Shown one piece after another: positions 26,198 through 35,487 of a stretch of 64,000 nt of DNA. How positions within the stretch are numbered: position 1 is the stretch's first letter; every line of letters starts with the position of its first letter. The stretch comes from a bacterium (GTDB taxonomy: Bacteria; Sumerlaeota; Sumerlaeia; SLMS01), in contig WGMQ01000004.1 of the NCBI GenBank assembly GCA_016125005.1, positions 124,001 to 188,000 on the forward strand, in the 5' to 3' direction. Position numbers and translations under genes: made by a program. Below the pieces are notes generated by a model. The model saw only the letters and a list, made by a program, of their open reading frames with translations, did not search any database and was not told the origin of the DNA.

Positions 26198-28951
26198 TCA
26201 CCCTGTCGTGCGCAGTCCTGCGGCGATGGCGTTGACGGAGAGGAGGAGTGAGGGGAGGAGGCGGCTGGCTTCGGCGTCGGCGTTGTTGGCGCGGGCGGTG
26301 CGCCAGTCCTTCAGCAGCGCGATCTGGTGGCGGTGGAGGCGTTGCAGGCCGGCTTCGCGCAGGCGCAGCGTCTTGATCATGCGGGGGCGGCGTTTCTCGC
26401 GCGGGGCGTGGAACAGGTGGTCGATCATCTGCTCCAGGGCACGGTACTCGGTCATCAGCAGGTCGTAGTACCGTTGCCGCAGCGCACCGTCGTCGACCAG
26501 TTGCGCGTACTCCCACATGAGTTCCGGGCTGGCGGAGGCGTGGCTGGTCTCCACGTTGTAGAGCGCGTTGCGGAGGATCGGCCAGCGGCTGGCGTTTTCC
26601 TCGACGACGGCAAAGAGGGCTGCGTCCTCCTTTCCGAGCCGGGCGAGCGCGGTGCCGAGGCCGAACCAGCCGGGGACGTAGTAGCGGGCCTGGTTCCAAC
26701 TGAACACCCAGGGGATGGCGCGAAGGTCCTCCAGGCTGCGGCGGCCTGTGCGGCGGGCTGGGCGCGAGCCGATGGTGCTGTGTTCGAGCGCGTCGATGGG
26801 CGTGGCGGCGGCCCAGAACTGGATGAAGCCTTCGCCCTCGACCAGATCGCGGTAGGCCTGTTGGCTGGTGGCGGCGAGGCGCATCATGGTCTCGTGGTAG
26901 CGCGGGTGCTCGGGGACGCTCTGGCCGTGCTTGATGGTGGTGGCCGCGACGCCGGCGAGGAGCAGTTCCAGGTTGTAGGTGGCCGTGATTTGGTTGGCGT
27001 ACTTCTGGGCGATGGTCTCGCCCTGTTCGGTCATGCGGAAATCGCCGGTGAGCGAGTCGTGGGGAAGCGCCTCCAGGAAGCGGTGGGTGGGGCCGGCGCC
27101 GCGGCTGGGTGTGCCGCCGCGTCCGTGGAAGAAGCAGACCTTGATGCCGCATTCCTCGGCGGCCTTGGCGAGCGCCGCCTGGGCCCGGTTGAGGTTCCAC
27201 TGGCTGGCGAGGTAGCCGCCGTCCTTGTTGCTGTCGCTGTACCCGACCATGACCTGCTGCACGGGTTTGCCGGTGCCGGTCTGCATGGCGGCATAGCTGC
27301 GGCGCGTGACCTCGTGCGTGGCAAAGGCCTTGAGGATTTCCGGGGCGTTTTGCAGGTCCTCGATCGTCTCGAAGAGGGGCACCACCGGGAGGAGGCAGTA
27401 GAGGCCGTCCTTGCCGAGGCGCGCCAGCCCCACTTCGCGCGCGAGCAGGTACACGACCAGCAGGTCGGAGAGCGACCGCGTCATGCTGACGATCAGGGAA
27501 CCGAGGCCTTCAGTGCCGAAATGGTCAACGTGATCGCAGAGCACCTGATAGCAGGAGCGCACCGCCTCGGCTTCGGGGCCGACAGTGGTGCGGGGCGTGG
27601 TGAAGGGGCGCGACGAGCGGAGCTCGCCGCCGAGGAACGCGAGGCGCTTCTCCTCGGGCCACGCGGCGTAGTCCCAGTCCTCGCGGCCGGACGCTTGGAG
27701 GAACTGAGAAAGGGCCTTTTCGTGGAAGGCACTGTTCTGGCGCACGTCGAGCGCGGCGAGGTGAAAGCCGAAGACGTGAAGGATGCGCTCGACAGGGAAG
27801 ACGTCCTGCGCGGCGAGGTTGTTGGCGGACACCTCGTAGAGCGACTTGCGGAGCACGACCAAGTCCTCGCGCAGCTCTCGCGCGTGGCGATAACCCCCCG
27901 GCTGGTCGCGGCGGTCGAGACGCGCGATGAGGAGCGAGGTGTACTGGCGCCACGGTTCCATGCGGTTGCGGGCGATGACGGCAGCGGCCTCGGGGCCGTA
28001 GAGCCCGGCGAGTCGCTCGATGCCGGTGGTGAGGATGGATGGCGCCGGTTGGAGGACGGCGGAAAGGCTGAGGCGTTGCACCAACGTCTGGAGCGCGTCA
28101 CGCACGACCTTGATGGCGGTCTCGCGGAGCTGGCTGAGGGTATTGCGGGTGACCTCCGCCGTGACGAGCGGGTGGCCGTCGCGGTCGCCACCGACCCAGT
28201 TGCCGAAGGAGAGGCGCGGGTAGGACTCGGGCACGGAGATGAGGGCCGGGTCCAGACCCGCCTCGATCCAGCTCTGGCGAAGCCGGGTGTCGAGGCGTGC
28301 GAGCGCCGCAGGGAAAACCTCGCGCAGGTAGTACATGATATTGTCGAGCTCGGAGTAGATGCCCGGTTTGTCGAGGAAGATCTCGCCCGTGCGGAGCAGG
28401 CGCTCAAGGTGGCCCTTGAGCTGGTCGCGCAACTCGGCGCGCTCTGCCGGGGTCCACATGTTGTTCTCCAACTGGACAAGGACGAGGTAGATGGCGCGAT
28501 GGATCTGAAGCACCGTGGGGCGCTTGGCCTCGGTGGGGTGGGCGGTCAGCACGGGCTCGACGTGGATTTGCCGCAGCATGGCGGCGATGCTGGCGCCGGT
28601 CTCGCCACCCTGAAGGAGCTGGCGGAGGTTCTGCCCCCAGAGTCCCGGCTCGCGCAGGATGCCTTCGTTCGACTCGCGAATGCGGCGGGCCTGGGCGGAG
28701 GCGTTCTCCTCTACCAGGTTCAGCAGCTGGAAGACGATGGAGAGCGCGTGCATCTCGCGATCCGAGTCGACGGGGGCGCCGCCGAGGGGCGCGGTGTCTT
28801 CGCCCGGGATGGGAACCAGATCAGCCAGCTCGGGATTATGCAGTTCCTGGAGAACTTCGCGGAAGCATTCGAGGAGGAATCGATAGTCCTCGTCGATCTT
28901 GCCGAAGGTCACATCAAGGATGCTGTCGCTTCCGGGTCGATTGCTGGGCAT
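26198..28951 (-). CDS. ppc: Phosphoenolpyruvate carboxylase
   Basis: Adds bicarbonate to PEP to give oxaloacetate, refilling the TCA cycle. Signature blocks: VLTAHPTEAKRPTVL with the catalytic His, GNWVGGDRDGHPLVT, GYSDSNKDGGYLAS with the second catalytic region, FHGRGGTPSRGAGPT, and the C-terminal NAIAAGLRTTG close to the invariant NTG end. The 917-residue length is close to the 883 of E. coli. The start is uncertain: the ATG at MPSNRPGSD lacks a clear ribosome site, and an upstream GTG is possible. It appears to be transcribed alone; 112 bases separate it from the next minus-strand gene. Confidence 0.95.
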   Translation of the reverse strand: MPSNRPGSDSILDVTFGKIDEDYRFLLECFREVLQELHNPELADLVPIPGEDTAPLGGAPVDSDREMHALSIVFQLLNLVEENASAQARRIRESNEGILREPGLWGQNLRQLLQGGETGASIAAMLRQIHVEPVLTAHPTEAKRPTVLQIHRAIYLVLVQLENNMWTPAERAELRDQLKGHLERLLRTGEIFLDKPGIYSELDNIMYYLREVFPAALARLDTRLRQSWIEAGLDPALISVPESYPRLSFGNWVGGDRDGHPLVTAEVTRNTLSQLRETAIKVVRDALQTLVQRLSLSAVLQPAPSILTTGIERLAGLYGPEAAAVIARNRMEPWRQYTSLLIARLDRRDQPGGYRHARELREDLVVLRKSLYEVSANNLAAQDVFPVERILHVFGFHLAALDVRQNSAFHEKALSQFLQASGREDWDYAAWPEEKRLAFLGGELRSSRPFTTPRTTVGPEAEAVRSCYQVLCDHVDHFGTEGLGSLIVSMTRSLSDLLVVYLLAREVGLARLGKDGLYCLLPVVPLFETIEDLQNAPEILKAFATHEVTRRSYAAMQTGTGKPVQQVMVGYSDSNKDGGYLASQWNLNRAQAALAKAAEECGIKVCFFHGRGGTPSRGAGPTHRFLEALPHDSLTGDFRMTEQGETIAQKYANQITATYNLELLLAGVAATTIKHGQSVPEHPRYHETMMRLAATSQQAYRDLVEGEGFIQFWAAATPIDALEHSTIGSRPARRTGRRSLEDLRAIPWVFSWNQARYYVPGWFGLGTALARLGKEDAALFAVVEENASRWPILRNALYNVETSHASASPELMWEYAQLVDDGALRQRYYDLLMTEYRALEQMIDHLFHAPREKRRPRMIKTLRLREAGLQRLHRHQIALLKDWRTARANNADAEASRLLPSLLLSVNAIAAGLRTTG

Positions 28952-29064
28952 GGCTGGACGATAGCTCTCGCAGGTGGTGATTTCCTCAGTAGACCACAAG
29001 GCGCGGGAGGGCACGCAAGTCCAAGGGGGCGTGATCGGTAGCTCTATTGGAGCGTGAGGGCACG

Positions 29065-30333
29065 TCAGCGCTTCTTCTTTCCGGTCCCCTTTTGGGGGCG
29101 GGGCGACACGTCACCGAGTCGTTCCAGGCCGGTGCGCTTGTGCCAGGCGGCCTCTCGCGCATCCCAGTAGAACTCCTTCAGTAGCACCCGCACGATACAG
29201 GCGGAGGGCACGGCAACGATCATTCCAAGCAGCCCGAAACTCGAACCCAGCGCCAATGCAAAGAGGACGGCAACCGGGTGGAGCTGGGCGCTTTGCCCGA
29301 CGATGCGCGGCTGGAGCACAAAGCCGTCGATGACCTGGATGACCGCCGTCAGTCCCAGAACGCCGAGCACGTAGAAGAGCTGCTCCTTGAGGGTACCGTA
29401 CTGGCCGGAGAAGAGGATGTAGAGGATCGCCGGTCCGCCGCCCATCGCCGGCCCCAGATAGGGGATCAGGTTGGCGAATCCCGCCACGATGCCGATGAGG
29501 AGCGCGTACTGCTTCAGCCCAAGGAAATAAAGTCCCACGCCAGTGAGCATACCGACAATGCAGGCGGAGATCAAGGTCCCGCGGATGAACCCGCCCACCG
29601 CCACATCGATCTTGGCAAGGATATCGAAAGAGCGGCTCTGATGCTCGCCGGGGAGCATGACCTCCAGCACGTGGCGCAGCTTGGAAAACTCCAGCAACAG
29701 ATAGACGTTCACCAGCAGCGCGAAAATCAGGAAGCTGACCATCCCGACCGCCGTGGAGAGGAAGCCGACGACACCGTCGATGATGCCGGTGAAGACGCGG
29801 GCGCCGGAACTGGCGGCCGTGCGCGCCGCTGCCTGGACCCCTTCGCTCTTTGCGGCCTGCGACGCCAGTTCGTTCACCGTCAGGCCGTTCTGCTCGAGCC
29901 AAGCCCGAACCTTGTCGATGAGGAAAGAGAGCTGGGGAATCTTGTCGAGGCGCTCTGCGACAAATCCGCTGAGACCGATCCAGGCGTTGCCGATTTGCTC
30001 GATCAGAAGGGGCAGAACCATGGCGGCGAAGGCCCCCGCGGCCACGAGGAACCCGCCGTAGAGTACCACCAATCCGCCAACGCGCGAGATGCGGAGCTTG
30101 CGCTGCGCAAAGGTGACGAACGGGTCGAAGATGTACGCGAAGATGAGCCCCACAATGAATGGCAGCGCCGTTTGGATCAGCAGGGAAACGACCGGCCAGA
30201 TCAGGTGCAGGGCGAAGAACAGCACGCCGACAATCAATAGGAGACACAGCAGTGCCGCCAGGCGCTTGAGGTCGAGGTTCAGGACGTCGCGAAGCAGCGC
30301 TTTCGGGTTCAGCAGCGCGGGTGGCTCGGGCAT
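29065..30333 (-). CDS. AI-2E family transporter (PerM/YdiK type)
   Basis: A 422-residue inner-membrane protein of the AI-2E/UPF0118 superfamily. Hydrophobic pairs flank a soluble central helix bundle: helices at about 24-80, 85-120, then a soluble domain about 120-220 (FVAERLDKIPQLSFLIDKV), then four or five more helices including the family block GLYFLGLKQYALLIGIVAGFANLIPYLGP. The C-terminal tail is basic (RPQKGTGKKKR). Members export small molecules or act as Na+/H+ antiporters; the substrate is unknown. GAGGA lies about 11 bases before the ATG. Confidence 0.92.
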   Translation of the reverse strand: MPEPPALLNPKALLRDVLNLDLKRLAALLCLLLIVGVLFFALHLIWPVVSLLIQTALPFIVGLIFAYIFDPFVTFAQRKLRISRVGGLVVLYGGFLVAAGAFAAMVLPLLIEQIGNAWIGLSGFVAERLDKIPQLSFLIDKVRAWLEQNGLTVNELASQAAKSEGVQAAARTAASSGARVFTGIIDGVVGFLSTAVGMVSFLIFALLVNVYLLLEFSKLRHVLEVMLPGEHQSRSFDILAKIDVAVGGFIRGTLISACIVGMLTGVGLYFLGLKQYALLIGIVAGFANLIPYLGPAMGGGPAILYILFSGQYGTLKEQLFYVLGVLGLTAVIQVIDGFVLQPRIVGQSAQLHPVAVLFALALGSSFGLLGMIVAVPSACIVRVLLKEFYWDAREAAWHKRTGLERLGDVSPRPQKGTGKKKR

Positions 30334-30427
30334 GGGCTCGGCTGTTCCTCGGGGGAGGTCTTGTTTCGTCTTCAGGAGACTACGGGCCTGCGGACGGCTA
30401 ATTCAACTCAAGATCGAGCGGGGGGAG

Positions 30428-31459
30428 TTATTCTGACTTCGGTGGCTTGCGACCCTTCTTGCCTAGTTGCGTGACGGCCCTGTCGAAGTCGCTGCTGTCT
30501 GTCTCCGCCTCGATGCGACGTTGCTCCCGCGTCCAGGCGTCATATTGCTCGTGGGCGAGACGCTCGGCCACTTGCTGGCTCACTTTCCCCGCATGACCAA
30601 GCACCTGTCGGTCGTTGAATTGGAGGAAGGCATCAAGCTTCGCGGCCCACTCGGTCATCGTCAGGGTGCGACGCCGTCGGGCCTGGTCCTCCGCATGGTC
30701 GAGATACATGGTAACGATCCGGTTGAGCTCGGAGAGTTCCTCTGCCGTCAGGTAGTTCTTGGCGACCGTGACATCGCTCTTGTGGGGGCGCTGGCCTTTC
30801 CAAGTGGTGAGGCCCATGTTGGGCTTTGCGGCGTCGGCGCGACCGGCGACCAACTCCGCGGCGGTGTGGCCCGTGATGGCCCAGTGGAGTTTGTTCTGCA
30901 CGGTCTTGAAGAAGAGCTGGGCCTGTTCGGCGTCTCCCCGATAGTCGACCGCCGTGGCGTAGATGTCGGTGATTTTCTGATAGAAGCGCCGTTCTGAGGC
31001 CCGGATTGCCCGGATGCGCTCAAGCAGTTCCTCAAAATAGTCGTCAGGCATGGTCCCGTTGGCCAGGCGCTCGTCATCCATGACGAAGCCCTTGACGAGG
31101 TACTCGCGCAGGCGCTCCGTGGCCCATTGCCGAAACTGAGTGCCGCGAAGGGACCGCACCCGGTAGCCGACGGCGAGAATCACGTCGAGATTGTAGTGGG
31201 TGACAGATCGCTTCACTTCCCGGCTCCCCTCGGATCGAACTATTAAGTATTCCTTAATAGTTGCCTCAGGGTTGATCTCACCCTCTTCGACGAGGTTCTT
31301 CAAATGAATGTTGATGTTGGGGACAGTCGTCTGAAACAGCTCGGCCAGTTGTGCCTGCGTGAGCCACACCGTGCCGCCTTCCACGCGGACCAGGACCCGG
31401 GAGCGCCCGTCCTCGGTTGTATAGACGACAATGTCGGACTGCTTGGGATCTTCGCTCAC
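30428..31459 (-). CDS. rhuM: RhuM family protein
   Basis: A 343-residue member of the virulence RhuM family, first noted in a Salmonella pathogenicity island; molecular function is not established. The N-terminal segment (WLTQAQLAELFQTTVPNINIHLKNLVEEGEI) looks like a helix-turn-helix, followed by the conserved SVTHYNLDVILAVGYRVRS and QFRQWATERLREYLVKGF blocks. GTG at 31459 was chosen because GGAGG lies 8 bases upstream; the frame stays open further upstream to a TTG. Family genes are often found near restriction-modification or mobile elements, but no such partner is seen here. It may be a transferred accessory gene. Confidence 0.9.
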   Translation of the reverse strand: MSEDPKQSDIVVYTTEDGRSRVLVRVEGGTVWLTQAQLAELFQTTVPNINIHLKNLVEEGEINPEATIKEYLIVRSEGSREVKRSVTHYNLDVILAVGYRVRSLRGTQFRQWATERLREYLVKGFVMDDERLANGTMPDDYFEELLERIRAIRASERRFYQKITDIYATAVDYRGDAEQAQLFFKTVQNKLHWAITGHTAAELVAGRADAAKPNMGLTTWKGQRPHKSDVTVAKNYLTAEELSELNRIVTMYLDHAEDQARRRRTLTMTEWAAKLDAFLQFNDRQVLGHAGKVSQQVAERLAHEQYDAWTREQRRIEAETDSSDFDRAVTQLGKKGRKPPKSE

Positions 31460-31492
31460 AGCGTAGCCCTCCGTGGTGCCTGCCAATGGATA

Positions 31493-32371
31493 TTAGTTGA
31501 GAGAGTGTCGCGTGGAAAGGGCCCGCTGGGCCTCGCGGCGGATCGTTTCCGCGTCGGCCGATTCGGGGAAGTGGGTCACGTAGGCCAGGAGCTGTGTGGC
31601 TCCGCGATGGAGGTCGCCGCTTCGCAGGAGCGCCAGGCCGCGGTCGCGCTGGGCCTCACGGTTCTCGGGCTCCAGGACCAGCGTCCATTCGAGCGTCCGC
31701 GCCAGGGCGGCGAACTCGCCGGTGAGTTCGAAGGCGTTCCTCAGGTTATTGAGCATGCGAGCGAAGATCTCTCGCCGACTCGCGGGCCGGAGGTGAGGAA
31801 TCACGGAATCAGGTGGGCGGCCGGTGCGCTCTGCGACCGCGGCAGCGGCCTGCTCGGGGGTGAGAACCTGACCGCGTCCCGAGAAGGGATCGACGAAGCG
31901 GAATGAGTCGCCGACGCGGGCACCGGCGATGAAATGACCGGGCGTGCCGACGCCAAACAGGTCCAAGCCGAGAGCCGCGCGACCGAGCTCGGCGAAGATG
32001 ATCGAAAGGGTGATCGGAAGTCCCGTGCGTCGTTCGAGGCAGTGGGCGACGGAGCTGTTCGCGGCGGCAAAGTAATCGGTTGGGGGGCCGCGAAAGCGCA
32101 GCGTCCGCGCGAAGCAGTCCGCATAGGCCCGCAGGAGAACATCGTCCCCCTGGCCGCGGATCGCGCCGAGATCGTCGCGAACCTGATGGGCCAGCTGTGT
32201 GAAGGCGGCCTCCCAGGGGAGCCACCAGCCCTCGCGGAGTTCAGGCCTGGCGATGCCGGTCAGTAGCAGGGCTTGGTCGAAGAGGGAGGAGTGCTCTTCC
32301 GGCAGGGAAAGCAACTCCGCAAAGCGCCTCAGTGAGGCATCACGCGGAGCTGCTTCCTTGCTGTCGGCCAT
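31493..32371 (-). CDS. SirB1/transglutaminase-like TPR protein
   Basis: A 292-residue SirB1-family protein. The conserved block (SVAHCLERRTGLPITLSII, then LFGVGTPGHFIAG, then FVDPFSGRG) marks a transglutaminase-core fold, with Cys and His spaced as in the family; it is followed by a C-terminal TPR-like stretch (residues about 215-285). The biochemical role of SirB1 proteins is not known. There is no signal peptide and no clear ribosome site. It is 15 bases upstream of nothing else on its strand except rhuM, 33 bases further on, and 15 bases downstream of the DPF-repeat protein, so the three may be co-transcribed. Confidence 0.82.
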   Translation of the reverse strand: MADSKEAAPRDASLRRFAELLSLPEEHSSLFDQALLLTGIARPELREGWWLPWEAAFTQLAHQVRDDLGAIRGQGDDVLLRAYADCFARTLRFRGPPTDYFAAANSSVAHCLERRTGLPITLSIIFAELGRAALGLDLFGVGTPGHFIAGARVGDSFRFVDPFSGRGQVLTPEQAAAAVAERTGRPPDSVIPHLRPASRREIFARMLNNLRNAFELTGEFAALARTLEWTLVLEPENREAQRDRGLALLRSGDLHRGATQLLAYVTHFPESADAETIRREAQRALSTRHSLN

Positions 32372-32386
32372 GGCAGAGCACCACGA

Positions 32387-34162
32387 TCAGAATAGCTGCT
32401 GGGTGAAGGCGATCAGATTCTGGCGGATCGCCTCGGTGTTCTTCGAGGGACCCATATGTCCTTCCGTGTAGCCGTGGCGGTTGATGATGACGGCGTAGGG
32501 GAAGTTGGTGACGGAGTATTTGCGGGCCAGTTCGCGGTTCTCGCGATAGTCGACGCGCACGAGCGTGAACTCGCCAAGAACCTCGGCGACCTTGGGGTCG
32601 TTGAGGGTCTTCTCGAAAACGGTGGCCTGCTGGGACTCGCCGCTGAAGAGGATGAAGACCGGGCGACGGGCCTTGCGGGCCTCGCTCATGGCTGTCGTCA
32701 GGTTGGTGCCGAAGTTCAGCGTCGATGCCGCCGCTGGCGCGTCCTGCTTGAAGGAGGCGAGCGGGTTCGGCGTCGCGGGAGCATTCGGCGCGGCGACCGG
32801 CGAGGTTGTGGAGGGACTCGCGAAGGGGTCCGAGTTACCAGCAGTCGTCGAGGGCGCAAAAGGATCGGCTGGAGTGGCGGTGTTGGTCACCGCTGGAGCG
32901 AACGGATCGGCCGGGGTGGAGGTGTTGGTTACCGCCGGCGCGAATGGATCGGCCGGGGCCGTGGCATTGACGGGCGTGGTCGAGAACGGGTCGCTGGATG
33001 CCGCATTGGTGGTCGAAGTCGGGGCACCAAACGGATCGGAAGGAGCGGTACCGGTGCTGGGTGGCGGAGCGAATGGATCGACGGAATTGGCCGGGGCGCT
33101 GCGCACCGGATCCGGGGCGGCGAAAGGATCGCTCGCGGCAATGTTGGTGGGGTTCGCCGAGGGTGCGAAAGGATTCGCCGCGGAGGGTGCCGGGGTCGAA
33201 GCTGGGGCACCGAATGGATTGGACGGGGCGGGCGCGCCCGATGCAAAGGGATCAGGGTTGCTGGCTGTAGTGGCGGGGTTGGCGGGAGACGAGAAGGGAT
33301 CCGCACCGGTCGAAGCGGCGGCCACCGGGGCCGCGAAAGGGTCGGCCATGGCGGTCGAGCCCGTATCCGGGGTCGTGAAGGGATCAGCCTGGGCGGCAGC
33401 AGGTGCCGCGCTGAACGGGTCGGCACTGGCGGCCGAGGCGGGCGTCGAGAACGGGTCGGTCGCCGGGGCCGCGTTGGTCGGCTGAGAGAACGGATCTGCG
33501 TTGGCGGGCGCGGCGGCAGGAGCGGTCGCGTTGAACGGATCGGCCATGGTGCCGGTGGCCGGGGCTGCGAACGGATCGCCCACCGGCTCGGCGGCAGCGG
33601 GTTGGGCGAACGGATCATCCATCGCGGCGCCCTCGCCAGAGGAAATGCGCAGCGCAGCGATGCCGAGGCTCCAAGGCTGCGATGCAACCGCGGGCCCGGT
33701 CGATGTGGTGCCATCAATCTTCACGGAGAACGGTTGGCCGGGCGCGAGGGGGAGCGTCAGCAGCGTGGAGAAAGTCCCGCTCTGGGCTCCATCGAGAACG
33801 ACATTCTCGATCTGCTTTTGAAAGCCTGCCTGGCCGCTGACCGTGATGGTCACGTCCTTGGCATTGGCTGTGGGAGGCCACGCGAACTCGACCTTGTACT
33901 CGCCGGGGACGGAGATGATCGGGGTGAATTCCGCCACGGCGGTCAGCTTGTCCGCCGCAATCGACTCGCGAGCTGCGGGCTTGCCTGGCCCCACCGCGAG
34001 GCTCTGCGCCGCCGCATTCTGCCAGCTGCCGCTCAGTTCGGCGTACTTGCCGGTGGCCTGCTCGGTGACAGGAAACAGGGTCACTTCCACAGCAAGCGCG
34101 TTCCCACAGGCGAGGGCAGCAAGCAGCGGAAGAAGGTGGCGATGCGGGCGAATTACGCGCAT
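32387..34162 (-). CDS. Exported DPF-repeat protein with thioredoxin-like C-terminus
   Basis: 591 residues. The ATG gives a signal peptide (RVIRPHRHLLPLLAALACGNALA) and has GGAG 11 bases upstream. Residues about 25-185 are beta-rich, including a segment resembling a carbohydrate-binding or lectin-like module. Residues about 185-455 hold over twenty DPF motifs, plus two NPF, in Ala/Pro/Thr-rich spacers; near-identical units TPADPFAPAVTNT occur in tandem. The last 110 residues form a thioredoxin fold (ILFSGESQQATVFEKTL, YSVTNFPYAVIINRHG with a cis-Pro), but CxxC is replaced by SGESQQ, so redox activity by the usual route is excluded. Function unknown. Confidence 0.82.
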   Translation of the reverse strand: MRVIRPHRHLLPLLAALACGNALAVEVTLFPVTEQATGKYAELSGSWQNAAAQSLAVGPGKPAARESIAADKLTAVAEFTPIISVPGEYKVEFAWPPTANAKDVTITVSGQAGFQKQIENVVLDGAQSGTFSTLLTLPLAPGQPFSVKIDGTTSTGPAVASQPWSLGIAALRISSGEGAAMDDPFAQPAAAEPVGDPFAAPATGTMADPFNATAPAAAPANADPFSQPTNAAPATDPFSTPASAASADPFSAAPAAAQADPFTTPDTGSTAMADPFAAPVAAASTGADPFSSPANPATTASNPDPFASGAPAPSNPFGAPASTPAPSAANPFAPSANPTNIAASDPFAAPDPVRSAPANSVDPFAPPPSTGTAPSDPFGAPTSTTNAASSDPFSTTPVNATAPADPFAPAVTNTSTPADPFAPAVTNTATPADPFAPSTTAGNSDPFASPSTTSPVAAPNAPATPNPLASFKQDAPAAASTLNFGTNLTTAMSEARKARRPVFILFSGESQQATVFEKTLNDPKVAEVLGEFTLVRVDYRENRELARKYSVTNFPYAVIINRHGYTEGHMGPSKNTEAIRQNLIAFTQQLF

Positions 34163-34322
34163 GGACAGAGACTCCGGTTCGAAAAACGATTGGATGCGTC
34201 CCTGAAGTAATAGCGTTGCCCCAAGCGGGGCGGCAAGGAGTTTGAAACCACGAGCGGTATGAATATCGCTCACGAAAGCGAGCGGGGACAAACCCCCAGC
34301 CCATCAGCGGAGACCCTCAGGA

Positions 34323-35306
34323 ATGCTGGATTGCGTGATCGTAGGGGCAGGACCCGCCGGACTCGCCGTGGCGCATACGCTCGCCAAGGCGGGCATTGCG
34401 AGCACCATCCTCGAATGCGGGGCCATCGCCCATAACATCGCCCAATACCCGCCCTACATGCGCTATTTCTCCACGAACGCCAACCTGGAGATCGACGGCT
34501 TTCCCCTCGGCATCACGGAGGAAAAGCCATCCCGCCGCGAGTACCTCAAGTACCTGACCGACTTCGTCCAGTTCCACCACCTCGACGTGCGACCCTATAC
34601 TGAGGTGATCGGCCTGACGCGACTTCCCGATGGCACCTTTCGCCTCGACCTGACACGGCACGGGCGCCCGCTTGAGCCTCTCATCGCCCGCACCGTGGTG
34701 TTGGCGGTCGGAGCCTGGGACGACGTGCGGCGGCTCGATGTGCCCGGCGCCGATCTTCCCAAGGTCCGCTATCGCTATACGGAACCCCACGACTACGTCG
34801 GCCAGCGGGTGCTTGTGGTCGGCGGTCGCAACTCCGCCGTGGAGGCCGCGCTCCAGCTCTGGCGCTCCGGCGCCAAGGTCGCCCTCAGCTATCGCCGCAG
34901 CGAGTTCACTGGCGTCGGCCTCAAATATTGGCTCCGTCCCGACATCGAGAATCGCCTCAAGAACGGCGAGATCGAGGGACATCTCGGCTCGAACGTGACG
35001 CGCATCGACCACGAGTCGGTGACGCTGCGTCTTGCCGACGGCACCGAGCGCACCATCGCCAACGACTTCGTGCTGCCGATGCTGGGCTACGACCCGCCTG
35101 TTTCGTTCCTGCGGGCCTGCGGCGTGGAGTTGGAGCCGGAAACGAACCGCCCCTTGCACGACGCCACCACGCTGGAATCGACGGTCCCGGGACTCTTCAT
35201 CGCCGGGGTCATCACCGCCGGCAACGTGAGCGGACACGTCTTCATCGAAAACTCGCGCCACCACGGCGAACTGATTCTGCCGCGCCTGCGAAGCCTGATT
35301 GGTTGA
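34323..35306 (+). CDS. ypdA: YpdA family putative bacillithiol disulfide reductase
   Basis: A 327-residue FAD-dependent pyridine-nucleotide oxidoreductase. The FAD motif GAGPAGLA lies at residues 8-15, the NADPH motif VVGGRNSAVEAAL near 165-177, and the FAD-binding C-terminal segment VPGLFIAGVITAGN near 290. The phrase NAQYPPYM-like (AQYPPYMRYFSTN) and the absence of a CxxC redox pair fit YpdA rather than thioredoxin reductase. In Firmicutes YpdA reduces bacillithiol disulfide, so this organism may use bacillithiol or a related thiol; that is an inference. GGAGA lies about 9 bases before the ATG. Confidence 0.82.
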   Translation: MLDCVIVGAGPAGLAVAHTLAKAGIASTILECGAIAHNIAQYPPYMRYFSTNANLEIDGFPLGITEEKPSRREYLKYLTDFVQFHHLDVRPYTEVIGLTRLPDGTFRLDLTRHGRPLEPLIARTVVLAVGAWDDVRRLDVPGADLPKVRYRYTEPHDYVGQRVLVVGGRNSAVEAALQLWRSGAKVALSYRRSEFTGVGLKYWLRPDIENRLKNGEIEGHLGSNVTRIDHESVTLRLADGTERTIANDFVLPMLGYDPPVSFLRACGVELEPETNRPLHDATTLESTVPGLFIAGVITAGNVSGHVFIENSRHHGELILPRLRSLIG

Positions 35307-35320
35307 TTGGGAGGAGTGAA

Positions 35321-35397
35321 TGGTGGGCGATACTGGATTCGAACCAGTGACCTCTGGTATGTGAGACCAGCGCTCTAACCAACTGAGCTAATCGCCC
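35321..35397 (-). tRNA. tRNA-Val (CAC anticodon)
   Basis: Read on the minus strand the 77 bases fold into a full cloverleaf. The acceptor pair GGGCGAT/ATCGCCC is perfect, the D arm is AGCTCAGTTGGTTAGAGC, the anticodon arm is CTGGT-CTCACAT-ACCAG, and the T arm is ACTGG-TTCGAAT-CCAGT. The anticodon CAC reads Val GTG. The terminal CCA is encoded. Confidence 0.95.
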
Positions 35398-35487
35398 AAC
35401 GAAGGGACGGAAATGTCCCGGATGAGGGCTTGGCAAAGCAAGGACAAAGCGCCAAACGACGTGCGGTTTTTCTGCCCGCGCCCCGTG

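Noticed and set aside
26327..29041. 904-codon plus-strand open frame opposite PEP carboxylase
   Set aside because: Antisense shadow of ppc, whose motifs are intact; the antisense product shows no domain and an unlikely amino acid composition.
32600..33600. Regularly spaced GGATC-type repeats resembling a CRISPR-like array
   Set aside because: They are the codons of DPF repeats in one open frame, with variable spacing and diverged units; not direct repeats with unique spacers.
32456..34210. 584-codon plus-strand frame opposite the DPF-repeat protein
   Set aside because: Gly/Arg-rich repeat shadow of the DPF-encoding DNA; no signal peptide or ribosome site.
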